DNA of 16,534 nucleotides from an uncultured Bacteroidales bacterium (GTDB lineage Bacteria; Bacteroidota; Bacteroidia; Bacteroidales; Bacteroidaceae), in NCBI GenBank assembly GCA_937916465.1, contig CALFTK010000028.1, forward strand, positions 1 to 16,534, written 5' to 3'. The position numbers and the translations under genes were made by a program. Position 1 is the first letter of the stretch. Each line of letters starts with the position of its first letter. Shown piece by piece: positions 1-6,671 of this stretch. Below the pieces are notes generated by a model. It was not told where the DNA came from. It was given only the letters and a program-made list of their open reading frames with translations, and ran no database searches.

Positions 1-110
1 GTACCATCTTTAGGTGCCAAAATATTTATGTGACCGTTTCTATACCTTTCATCGGTAAGAAATCTTTCCGGCACAAAACCCATCAGATATTCCTCTGTAA
101 TCTTTTGCAT
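1..110 (-). CDS. Unrecognised protein, N-terminal fragment (cut by window edge)
   Basis: An open frame starts at an ATG at 110-108 and runs off the left edge, giving 36 codons. The peptide begins MQKITEEYLMGFVPERF and ends ...ILAPKDGT at the edge. The start is supported by an AAAAGAG run directly upstream of the ATG and by the lack of an earlier in-frame start close by; a second Met at residue 10 is an alternative. There is no signal peptide or membrane segment in the visible part. I do not recognise the family and assign no function. It points the same way as rseP but is separated from it by about 575 bp of non-coding, repeat-rich DNA, so it is probably transcribed separately. Confidence 0.6.
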   Translation of the reverse strand, partial: MQKITEEYLMGFVPERFLTDERYRNGHINILAPKDG

Positions 111-127
111 CTCTTTTGTTTTATACT

Positions 128-159
128 ACTAATTAGGTTTATATAATCCTACAATTAGT
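128..159. repeat. AT-rich dyad upstream of the left-edge gene
   Basis: ACTAATT (128-134) and AATTAGT (153-159) are exact inverted copies. Inside them AGG (135-137) pairs with CCT (148-150), leaving a 10-base AT-rich loop and a 2-base bulge. The dyad ends 18 bases upstream of the ATG at 110. It could be an operator or a leader hairpin, but nothing here distinguishes these from chance in AT-rich DNA. Confidence 0.35.
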
Positions 160-211
160 GTAAATTCATAATCGCTTAAAGTTTACAGTTTAATCCAACT
201 GCGTTGGCTTT

Positions 212-270
212 AAGTTGCTCACGCTCGGCATAGACTATAAATAGTCTCTGCTCTTGCTTAATCGCAACTT
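212..270. repeat. Nested inverted repeat
   Basis: Outer arms AAGTTGC (212-218) and GCAACTT (264-270) are perfect inverse copies. Inner arms AGACTAT (232-238) and ATAGTCT (241-247) are also perfect, with only AA between them, and share almost the same centre. The sequence between the two arm pairs is not complementary. Such structure without any coding frame suggests a dispersed intergenic element; whether it recurs elsewhere in the genome cannot be seen here. Confidence 0.45.
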
Positions 271-412
271 CTCCACTTTACATTTTGCATAAAAATCCCA
301 ACTACTGCATAAGATATGGCTGTTTACAAAGTTGACGTTTTTGTAGTTTAAGCAAAAGTTCGTTAGTATAACGTTACATTAAAACGCTTCGCTTGGTATG
401 AATTTAAATCAA

Positions 413-431
413 TTGCACTTAGAAGTTGAAT
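413..431 (+). repeat. 19-base direct repeat, copy 1
   Basis: TTGCACTTAGAAGTTGAAT matches the copy at 561-579 at 17 of 19 positions. The copies lie 148 bp apart in the same orientation in non-coding DNA. Confidence 0.5.
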
Positions 432-478
432 GCAGGAGGTTAATTGCCCTATTAGGTTCAGGATAGCAAACTGTTAGG

Positions 479-494
479 TTTTGGCAAGCCAAAA
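479..494. repeat. Perfect short hairpin TTTTGGC-AA-GCCAAAA
   Basis: Arms of 7 bp (479-485 and 488-494) flank a 2-base spacer. The same core occurs with arms swapped at 631-648 (GCCAAAAC-TT-GTTTTGGC), so the two hairpins look related. There is no T-run after it on the minus strand, so it is not a classical terminator for rseP. Confidence 0.45.
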
Positions 495-560
495 AAGTGT
501 GACAAAGAGTGGGTGAATTCAAATTACAATTACAATTAAATTCTTCAGGCAAAAAAAATA

Positions 561-579
561 TTGCATTTAAAAGTTGAAT
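561..579 (+). repeat. 19-base direct repeat, copy 2
   Basis: TTGCATTTAAAAGTTGAAT is the second copy of the repeat at 413-431, with two substitutions. It abuts the left arm of the branched inverted repeat that begins at 581. Confidence 0.5.
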
Positions 580-580
580 C

Positions 581-676
581 TAGTAATATGGTATATTTGT
601 GAGGCGTAGCCGCCCGCGGCTCGTGAGGAAGCCAAAACTTGTTTTGGCGAAACCGAAACAAATATACCTATTACTA
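581..676. repeat. Branched inverted repeat (outer stem with two internal hairpins)
   Basis: The outer arms are 581-600 (TAGTAATATGGTATATTTGT) and 658-676. They are complementary along their whole length except for one extra base in the left arm. Two perfect hairpins lie between them: GCCGC-CC-GCGGC at 609-620 and GCCAAAAC-TT-GTTTTGGC at 631-648. The predicted fold is therefore a three-way junction. The right arm ends 10 bases before the rseP stop codon, so in the rseP transcript this would fold in the 3' untranslated part and could end or stabilise the message. Each arm also contains TATATTTG, a perfect match to the Bacteroidota -7 box TAnnTTTG, pointing inward on both strands. The TA at each outer end leaves a small non-autonomous mobile element as an alternative. 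The local G+C is clearly above the flanks. Confidence 0.65.
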
Positions 677-686
677 AAAACCTACT

Positions 687-2171
687 TTAGGCAAATAATC
701 TGAGTATATCATTCAGATTTGCCACAATAAGTAAGGCAAACAGAATAAACATACCAATGGAATTTGCTATCTCAAGGAACTTATCTTTAGGTTTTTTGCC
801 TGTAATAACCTCTACCAGAAGGAACAGCACATAACCACCATCTAAAGCAGGAATAGGAAGAATGTTCATAAATGCCAAGATGATAGAAAGGAATGCTGTC
901 ATCAACCAGAATGAATGCCAATTCCACTTTTCAGGGAATATGCTGCCTATAGTACCAAAACCACCCAATGATTTTGCGCCCTCTTTAGTAAATACATATT
1001 GGAAATCGCTTACATATCCGCGCAGAGTATTCCATCCGTATTTAATACCGGCAGGTATAGAAGAGAAGAATCCATACTCTTCCTGTTTTACCTGATATTC
1101 ATCTGTAAAATGGTAGATACCTATCAGGAAATCGGCATCGGCAGCTACTGTCAATGTATCTCTGCCACTCTTGCCGCCTACTATCATACTGAGGTTATGA
1201 TCTACATATTCATTTTCAGCCTTTACACGCAAATCAGTTAGCACTGTACGGAACGATGTCCAGGTTTGAGCAGGAATACCATTTACGCTAATAATAGTAT
1301 CACCAGGCTCTATTCCGGCATTATATGCAGGGCCATCAACCATAAGACTATCTACTGTCATAGGACTTAAAATAGATATAAACGGAACTTCGCGAGTAAA
1401 GTCAAACAACGACAATTCTTCAGGCATAGACAACACTAGTTCTTTGCCATTTCGTAGAACGGTTACCTGTTCTGCTTTCGCTATGGCACGATACAGATCG
1501 GCATCGAACTGTTTTACAGGTTTGTCATCGGTAGCCAAAACCACATCACCATCCTGGAAACCCAAAGACTTGGCATGCTCGTTAAATTCCATTCCATACT
1601 CTGTTTCAGTGGCAGGAATATAGCTGTCACCCCACTTCCAAAGCACAGCAGAATATATTAAAAAAGCTAATATCAAATTAAACATAACGCCACCTATCAT
1701 AATAAGAAGTCGTTGCCATGCCGGCTTTGTACGGAATTCCCAGGGTTTAGGTTCTTGCTGCATTGAGGCCACATCCATAGATTCATCTATCATGCCGGCT
1801 ATCTTACAATAACCACCAAATGGCACCCAACCCACACCGAATTCTGTAGTTTCAGGATACTTTCTCCAATCATCTTCAGGTAGAGTATCCAAATCGATAG
1901 GTTTGTATGTTATCTCTTCTTTACCTTCAAAATTATATCGTTTCTCCTCTTCGTAACTTTCAGGTACGTTTCTTGCAAAGAACTTAACACGTAGTTTTCC
2001 ATTAACTCTTTTCACTCTGACAAGTGAAAAGTTGGGGTTAAAGAATGCATAAAACTTTTCTACTCTTACCTTAAAAAGTCTTGAAAAAAGAAAATGTCCA
2101 AACTCGTGTATTACCACCAAAATAGTCAGTGACAAAACCAACTGAATAAGACGAATCCAAAATGTTGACAT
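687..2171 (-). CDS. rseP: RseP-type site-2 zinc metalloprotease (M50B)
   Basis: This is an inner-membrane intramembrane protease of 494 aa that, in the family, cuts membrane-bound regulators (anti-sigma factors) and leftover signal peptides. The zinc motif HEFGH is at residues 22-26 in the first membrane helix. The second signature NILPIPALDGG at 436-446 supplies the Asp ligand (D444) in a C-terminal helix. PFGGY at 117-121 and GGVMFN near 160-165 are also typical. Two PDZ-like segments follow, around 198-250 and 277-320. Compared with the E. coli enzyme, GGY comes about 50 residues later after HEFGH, because of a charged insert around residues 46-110. The ATG start is preceded by AGAGGA about 10 bases upstream. 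It is the last gene of the minus-strand cluster, 15 bp after dxr, a linkage common in bacteria. The natural substrate is not identifiable here. Confidence 0.94.
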   Translation of the reverse strand: MSTFWIRLIQLVLSLTILVVIHEFGHFLFSRLFKVRVEKFYAFFNPNFSLVRVKRVNGKLRVKFFARNVPESYEEEKRYNFEGKEEITYKPIDLDTLPEDDWRKYPETTEFGVGWVPFGGYCKIAGMIDESMDVASMQQEPKPWEFRTKPAWQRLLIMIGGVMFNLILAFLIYSAVLWKWGDSYIPATETEYGMEFNEHAKSLGFQDGDVVLATDDKPVKQFDADLYRAIAKAEQVTVLRNGKELVLSMPEELSLFDFTREVPFISILSPMTVDSLMVDGPAYNAGIEPGDTIISVNGIPAQTWTSFRTVLTDLRVKAENEYVDHNLSMIVGGKSGRDTLTVAADADFLIGIYHFTDEYQVKQEEYGFFSSIPAGIKYGWNTLRGYVSDFQYVFTKEGAKSLGGFGTIGSIFPEKWNWHSFWLMTAFLSIILAFMNILPIPALDGGYVLFLLVEVITGKKPKDKFLEIANSIGMFILFALLIVANLNDILRLFA

Positions 2172-2186
2172 AAATAAAAATCCTCT

Positions 2187-3344
2187 TTAGTTATTATCTT
2201 CTATTAGTTTACTTGCTACTCTTCTTGACTCTGCATCAATTGCAATATAATCGTCCAAAGACGGTTGCCTTTGGAATGGAATGGTCTGCATAGTCTTTTC
2301 TATAACATCACTCATCTGCAAAAAGCCTACCTTGTCATTTAAGAAAGCTGCTACGCACACTTCATTTGCTGCATTGAGTACACATGGCATACTACCCCCC
2401 TCTTCCAATGCTTTATATGCTAAAGCCAAATTGCGGAAACGCTCCATATCGGGACGTTCAAATGTAAGTGATGACATTTCATAAAAATCCACTCGTGGGA
2501 AATCGGCTTTCAGCCTGTATGGATATGAGAAAGCATACTGTATAGGCAAACGCATATCGGGCGCACCCAATTGCGCTTTAACAGCTCCATCTTCAAACTG
2601 TACCATGGAATGTATAATTGATTGCGGATGTACCAACACCTCTATTTTATTATAAGGTACGCCAAACAACCATTTTGCCTCAATAACTTCAAAGCCTTTG
2701 TTCATGAGTGTAGCGGAATCGATAGTTATTTTTGCCCCCATATTCCAATTAGGGTGCTTCAAAGCTTCACGTTTGGTTACACTTTTCAACTCTTGATAAC
2801 TGCAATTACGGAACGGACCGCCCGAAGCTGTCAGTATAATCTTTTCTATGTTATTGTACTGTTCGCCCACCAGACACTGGAATATGGCTGAATGTTCCGA
2901 ATCTACCGGTAGCATAGGAACTTTGTACTCTTGTACCAACGATGTGATAAGTTCACCTGCTACTACTAATGTCTCTTTGTTAGCCAATGCTATTGTTTTT
3001 CCGGCCTTTATAGCCTCTATAGTTGGGCATAATCCCGCAAAGCCCACCATGGAAGCCAACACAATATCTATTGTGCTTGCTGTAACTATCTGATTAATGG
3101 CATCGCTTCCGGCATACACCTTAATGGGCAGATCCTGTAATGCTTCAGATAATTGTCTGTAATGGTTCTCATTTGCTATTACAACTGTATCAGGCTGAAA
3201 TTTCTTAGCCTGTTCTATCAGAAGTTCCACGTTATTGTTTGCAGTCAACGCATATACCGAATATTCGTCGCTATGCTTCTCTATAACATCGAGAGCCTGA
3301 CTGCCTATAGAGCCTGTTGAGCCTAATATTGCTATCTGTTTCAC
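2187..3344 (-). CDS. dxr: 1-deoxy-D-xylulose 5-phosphate reductoisomerase
   Basis: The enzyme converts 1-deoxyxylulose 5-phosphate to 2-C-methylerythritol 4-phosphate with NADPH, the committed step of the MEP isoprenoid pathway, in the cytoplasm. At 385 aa it has the usual length. The N-terminal NADPH loop GSTGSIG is at residues 8-14. The substrate and metal region is seen in TASGGPFR, then HPNWNMG followed by TIDSATLMNKG, then VHPQSIIHSMVQ. The C-terminal helical domain contains LNAANEV. The start codon is GTG at 3344-3342; it shares two bases with the TGA stop of the M23 peptidase upstream (GTGA), which suggests translational coupling. rseP follows 15 bp later. It is the classical fosmidomycin target. 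ispF, a later enzyme of the same pathway, lies about 6 kb away in the next operon. Confidence 0.98.
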   Translation of the reverse strand: MKQIAILGSTGSIGSQALDVIEKHSDEYSVYALTANNNVELLIEQAKKFQPDTVVIANENHYRQLSEALQDLPIKVYAGSDAINQIVTASTIDIVLASMVGFAGLCPTIEAIKAGKTIALANKETLVVAGELITSLVQEYKVPMLPVDSEHSAIFQCLVGEQYNNIEKIILTASGGPFRNCSYQELKSVTKREALKHPNWNMGAKITIDSATLMNKGFEVIEAKWLFGVPYNKIEVLVHPQSIIHSMVQFEDGAVKAQLGAPDMRLPIQYAFSYPYRLKADFPRVDFYEMSSLTFERPDMERFRNLALAYKALEEGGSMPCVLNAANEVCVAAFLNDKVGFLQMSDVIEKTMQTIPFQRQPSLDDYIAIDAESRRVASKLIEDNN

Positions 3345-4225
3345 TGGAATAATATATATTTTTCGGGGTCAATAGGTTGTCCCTCGTACCACAATTCAAA
3401 ATGTAAATGGGGGTTTGACAGATAAACAGTTCTGCTACCCGATACCAGAGCTATAACATCGCCCTGTTTCACCTTATCGCCTTGCTGTTTCAGCAAAGAT
3501 TCACAATGTTTATAAATAGACATCAAGCCACCGGGATGCGACAGGCACAAAATATAACCATAACCCGATGTGTACGTACTCAGCACTACTGTACCATCCA
3601 TAACTGCCACCACACTCTCTTGCGGATTGGCTGCTATATCCACACCATGATGTTCCATGGTTGGGTTAAAGTGTTGTGTAATTATCCCTATGGTTGGGCG
3701 TATCATATTTAATGATTGTAATTTAGCACCGGTTGGTATAGGCGATGTAATATTATAGCGTTCAGCCATTTCGTAGTTTCTTACGAACTCATCTTCGCGG
3801 CTGGTTTTTTCCATCAACTGTTCGCTTCGCACTATAGTTAGTGAATCGACTGAATAGACTGTATCCAGATTTATGTTTCCGGAGAATATATCCTGAATAT
3901 TTGTGATGTAGTGATTCTGCAGATTTACAATATGTTCCAATGAATCTATGCGCAATGCTTCATCTATAATAGTTTGACGCATTAAATGATCCTGATAGGT
4001 ATTGTTTCTCTGCTTTGGTGTTCTGGTATAAAGTATTATGCCTAATGTTATTACTATGGCTGTATAGAGTATCAACAGAAGTATTAAACGTAAACGTGAA
4101 AATTTTACGTTCATTACCTCCTTCAGTTCGTGTTCATTTATAACTGATATGTTATACTTAAACACCAATTTATCCCACAGACTCTGTTTGGTTACTTTTC
4201 TTCTTTTGTTCCTAATACTCTTCAT
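3341..4225 (-). CDS. Membrane-anchored M23 (LytM-type) peptidoglycan peptidase
   Basis: The protein has 294 aa: a basic cytoplasmic N-terminus of about 45 residues, one transmembrane helix at about 45-66, a periplasmic linker likely to be helical (about 75-160), and a C-terminal M23 domain (about 180-292). All expected zinc and catalytic positions are present: HHGVD at 192-196 (H192 and D196), H240 in YKHCES, and HLHFE at 273-277 (H273, H275). It should therefore be an active endopeptidase cutting peptide cross-links in peptidoglycan, held at the inner membrane. The ATG start lies 5 bp after the rimM stop, and its own stop overlaps the dxr start. The setting among murA and rseP fits a role in wall growth. 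The exact bond cut, and any need for a partner activator, cannot be told from the sequence. Confidence 0.9.
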   Translation of the reverse strand: MKSIRNKRRKVTKQSLWDKLVFKYNISVINEHELKEVMNVKFSRLRLILLLILYTAIVITLGIILYTRTPKQRNNTYQDHLMRQTIIDEALRIDSLEHIVNLQNHYITNIQDIFSGNINLDTVYSVDSLTIVRSEQLMEKTSREDEFVRNYEMAERYNITSPIPTGAKLQSLNMIRPTIGIITQHFNPTMEHHGVDIAANPQESVVAVMDGTVVLSTYTSGYGYILCLSHPGGLMSIYKHCESLLKQQGDKVKQGDVIALVSGSRTVYLSNPHLHFELWYEGQPIDPEKYILFQ

Positions 4226-4230
4226 AACTG

Positions 4231-4746
4231 TTACAGTTCTGCTACGCCTTCCGGCAGATTATACTTTATAACTCTACCTATACTGTCTATAGATTCTATC
4301 CAGGCTTCGTTGGCAGGGATTACTCTTTCTCTGTCGCCTGACTTAACTAAAAAGAGTATATTCGGAGTAGAATCATCAACAGCTACTATTGTACCAAGAA
4401 AACCGGCTATATTATCCTCTACTTTATAATCAATGAATGTGCTCCACGACAGATTATCCAACGTGTTTTCTACATATTCATTTGGTAGATATACAACTGT
4501 TCCCTGAAACTTACGTGCCTGCTCTACACTGTCAACGTCTTCAAATTTAACCAGTATGGTAGTACTGCTTTTGCCACGAATGGATTCTATAAAGAATGGC
4601 ACCAATATACCATCCATAGAGCATACCAGGTAATCGGTATCTTCTGACCAATCCATATCGGCAGGAACAGAGAGTACCAGTTCTCCGTTTACTCCATGGG
4701 TTTTAAGGACATAACCCATTCTTTGTACTTCGTGCAATTCTATCAT
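4231..4746 (-). CDS. rimM: Ribosome maturation factor RimM
   Basis: RimM binds ribosomal protein S19 and helps the 3' head domain of 16S rRNA mature in the 30S subunit. The 171-aa length is typical. The N-terminal RimM barrel starts with the hallmark GYVLKTHGVNGEL (about residues 11-23). A PRC-barrel follows from about residue 98, ending with IPANEAWIESID and a conserved YNLPEG near the C-terminus. The ATG at 4746 is 6 bp after the murA stop, and the M23 peptidase starts 5 bp downstream. In many bacteria rimM sits with rpsP, trmD and rplS; here it is instead placed between cell-wall genes, so its level is probably tied to envelope growth. Confidence 0.95.
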   Translation of the reverse strand: MIELHEVQRMGYVLKTHGVNGELVLSVPADMDWSEDTDYLVCSMDGILVPFFIESIRGKSSTTILVKFEDVDSVEQARKFQGTVVYLPNEYVENTLDNLSWSTFIDYKVEDNIAGFLGTIVAVDDSTPNILFLVKSGDRERVIPANEAWIESIDSIGRVIKYNLPEGVAEL

Positions 4747-4752
4747 AAAAAA

Positions 4753-6060
4753 TCAATCTACTCTGGTTATTCTTGCTCCTATTGCATTTAGACGACCATC
4801 AATATCCTGATATCCTCGGTCTATCTGATTTATATTATCAATTCTGCTTGTTCCATCGGCACTCATAGCTGCTATCAGCAATGCTATACCGGCACGAATA
4901 TCCGGCGAAGACATTCTTCTGGCTTGCAGTGCCATATTCCTGTCATGCCCTACCACAACCACTCGGTGAGGGTCACAAAGTATTACTTGCGCACCCATAT
5001 CTATAAGGTTATCCACAAAGAACAGGCGGCTTTCAAACATCTTCTGGTGTATCAACACACTTCCTTTAGCCTGAATGGCAGTCACCAACAACACACTGAG
5101 AAGGTCAGGTGTCAAACCCGGCCAAGGTGCATCTGCCAATGTCATAATAGAACCATCTATAAATGATTCTATCTGATAATGTTCTTGCGAAGGTATAAAT
5201 ATATCATCGCCCTGCTGTTCCATCTTTATGCCCAATCTTTCAAAACTCTTTGGGATGATGCCCAGATTTTCATAAGATACATTCTTTATAAGCATTTCGC
5301 TCTGAGTCATTGCTGCCATACCTATAAAACTACCCACTTCAATCATATCGGGCAGGATTTTATGCGATGTACCTGTCAGTTTTTCCACACCGTTTATAAC
5401 AAGAAGATTACTGCCTATACCACGAATATCAGCGCCCATTCTGACCAGCATTTTACTTAATTGCTGAACATAAGGTTCACAGGCAGCATTGTATATAGTG
5501 GTTGTTCCCTCTGCCAACACAGCTGCCATAAGTATATTTGCAGTACCTGTTACTGACGCTTCATCTAACAACATATAGGTACCTTTCAGGTGTTCCGCTT
5601 CAAGTTCGTAAAAGCCTTTTGTTTCGTTATAGGTAAAGGATGCGCCCAACGCTTGCAGGCCTATTATATGGGTATCGAGTCTGCGACGACCTATCTTGTC
5701 ACCACCCGGTTTGCCCACCACTGTCTTTCCCAAACGGGCCAACAGTGGTCCAAGTAACATTACGGAACCGCGTAATCCGGAACCTTTTACTATAAATTCC
5801 ATGCTATCCACATAATCGGCGTCAAGGTCATCGGCAATAAATGAATATGTTCCCGGTGCCAGCATCTTAACCTTTACACCTAAGCGGATAAGCATATCAA
5901 TAAGATTACGTACATCCAGAATATCGGGCACATTTTCTACCACAACCTCTTCAGTTGTCAGCAGTACTGCACACAATATTTGTAACACTTCGTTTTTTGC
6001 GCCTTGCGGAGTGATACTTCCTTTTAATCTGTGTCCGCCTTCAATAATGAATGATGCCAT
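4753..6060 (-). CDS. murA: UDP-N-acetylglucosamine 1-carboxyvinyltransferase, Asp-type active site
   Basis: MurA transfers enolpyruvate from PEP to UDP-GlcNAc, the first committed step of peptidoglycan synthesis, in the cytoplasm. The 435-aa protein has the two-lobed EPSP synthase-like fold: K22 in GAKN, the catalytic loop with PGGDKIGRR around 118-126, the TPD motif that carries the general base, and the C-terminal DIRAG motif. The residue matching E. coli Cys115 is Asp (D121). This replacement is known in Mycobacterium and Chlamydia MurA, where it gives fosfomycin insensitivity. I chose the ATG at 6060 (MASFIIEGG); an in-frame TTG two codons upstream overlaps the DUF4290 stop and is less likely. 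It lies 2 bp after DUF4290 and 6 bp before rimM. Confidence 0.97.
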   Translation of the reverse strand: MASFIIEGGHRLKGSITPQGAKNEVLQILCAVLLTTEEVVVENVPDILDVRNLIDMLIRLGVKVKMLAPGTYSFIADDLDADYVDSMEFIVKGSGLRGSVMLLGPLLARLGKTVVGKPGGDKIGRRRLDTHIIGLQALGASFTYNETKGFYELEAEHLKGTYMLLDEASVTGTANILMAAVLAEGTTTIYNAACEPYVQQLSKMLVRMGADIRGIGSNLLVINGVEKLTGTSHKILPDMIEVGSFIGMAAMTQSEMLIKNVSYENLGIIPKSFERLGIKMEQQGDDIFIPSQEHYQIESFIDGSIMTLADAPWPGLTPDLLSVLLVTAIQAKGSVLIHQKMFESRLFFVDNLIDMGAQVILCDPHRVVVVGHDRNMALQARRMSSPDIRAGIALLIAAMSADGTSRIDNINQIDRGYQDIDGRLNAIGARITRVD

Positions 6061-6062
6061 AA

Positions 6063-6671
6063 TCAATATCTCTTTTTGTTTTTCTTCTTTCCGTTTTTCT
6101 GTTGATTCTGCTGAGGAGGTGCCTGAGCGAATGTCACATCAAGATCGCCCTCTCTAAGCTGTATCCTGCCACGCGACAGGTTATACATATCGGCAGCTAT
6201 ACGTTCATCATCTACCATCTCCTTATTCCAAGTCATAAGGTTCTTCTTCATCTGCACAGCCACCAATCTTACCAACTGGCTACGCATAGGTCCATCTTCC
6301 ATCTGTGCAACCTTCTCAATAAGTTCGGGCACTATTCTACCATAATGCACATACCTGATATCACTATTTGAATAGGCTATCTTATCGGGTTCCTGACGTC
6401 CTTTTTTTAGTATGGTTATTTCACACGGATAATCTATATCCAATTTATAATCGGACATAAATGCCAGATGGTCCCATAATTTGTTCCTAAAATCAGGCAC
6501 ATCGCGCAACGTAGGGTACATATTACCCATAATGGCTATTATGGAATCGGCACACTTCTGACGTTCTGCCTTATCTTCTATGGTAATTGCATAATCTACC
6601 ATTTTCTGAATGGAACGACCATATTCAGGCATTGGCAGTTTGTCTCGCTGTGTATTGTAATTGTAGTTCAT
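6063..6671 (-). CDS. DUF4290 family protein, function unknown
   Basis: This 202-aa soluble protein has no signal peptide or membrane segment. It matches the Bacteroidota-restricted DUF4290 family: it starts MNYNYNTQRDKLPMPEYGR, has an N-terminal helical region with a conserved LWDHLAFMSDY stretch (about 65-76), and a second helical region with MKKNLMTWN. The last 20 or so residues are low-complexity and strongly basic (PPQQNQQKNGKKKNKKRY), as in proteins that touch RNA, ribosomes or acidic surfaces, but that is only inference. The chosen ATG (6671-6669) shares one base with the tsaB stop (TGATG); a TTG one codon upstream is rejected. murA follows 2 bp after the stop. The close coupling to murA suggests a role in or beside wall synthesis. 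Confidence 0.88.
   Translation of the reverse strand: MNYNYNTQRDKLPMPEYGRSIQKMVDYAITIEDKAERQKCADSIIAIMGNMYPTLRDVPDFRNKLWDHLAFMSDYKLDIDYPCEITILKKGRQEPDKIAYSNSDIRYVHYGRIVPELIEKVAQMEDGPMRSQLVRLVAVQMKKNLMTWNKEMVDDERIAADMYNLSRGRIQLREGDLDVTFAQAPPQQNQQKNGKKKNKKRY

Larger units (their letters stand above)
111..686. other. Non-coding intergenic region with clustered repeats and hairpins
   Basis: No open frame here looks like a gene on either strand. The stretch holds an AT-rich dyad at 128-159, a nested inverted repeat at 212-270, a short CGTTA/TAACG hairpin at 361-373, two copies of a 19-base repeat at 413-431 and 561-579, a TTTTGGC/GCCAAAA hairpin at 479-494, and a branched inverted repeat at 581-676. 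It lies between the end of rseP and the start of the left-edge gene, both on the minus strand, so it must contain the promoter of the left-edge gene and probably the end of the rseP transcript. The composition resembles repeated intergenic sequence rather than decayed coding sequence. Confidence 0.7.

Noticed and set aside
212..290. Short peptide frames in the intergenic repeats
   Set aside because: The frames are no longer than about 20 codons, lack start context, and the sequence is better explained by inverted repeats.
413..579. CRISPR-like array from the 19-base repeats
   Set aside because: There are only two imperfect copies 148 bp apart, with no regular spacers and no cas genes nearby.
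609..648. Classical intrinsic terminator for rseP
   Set aside because: The hairpins are strong but neither is followed on the minus strand by a T-run; the nearest T-run (about 559-552) lies some 20 bases past the outer stem. An end of transcription here is possible but not by the standard form.
6061..6066. TTG start for murA two codons upstream of the ATG
   Set aside because: It overlaps the DUF4290 stop and adds two residues before the family-typical start MASFIIEGG; the ATG at 6060 is the better start. A TTG one codon before the DUF4290 ATG was rejected for the same reason.
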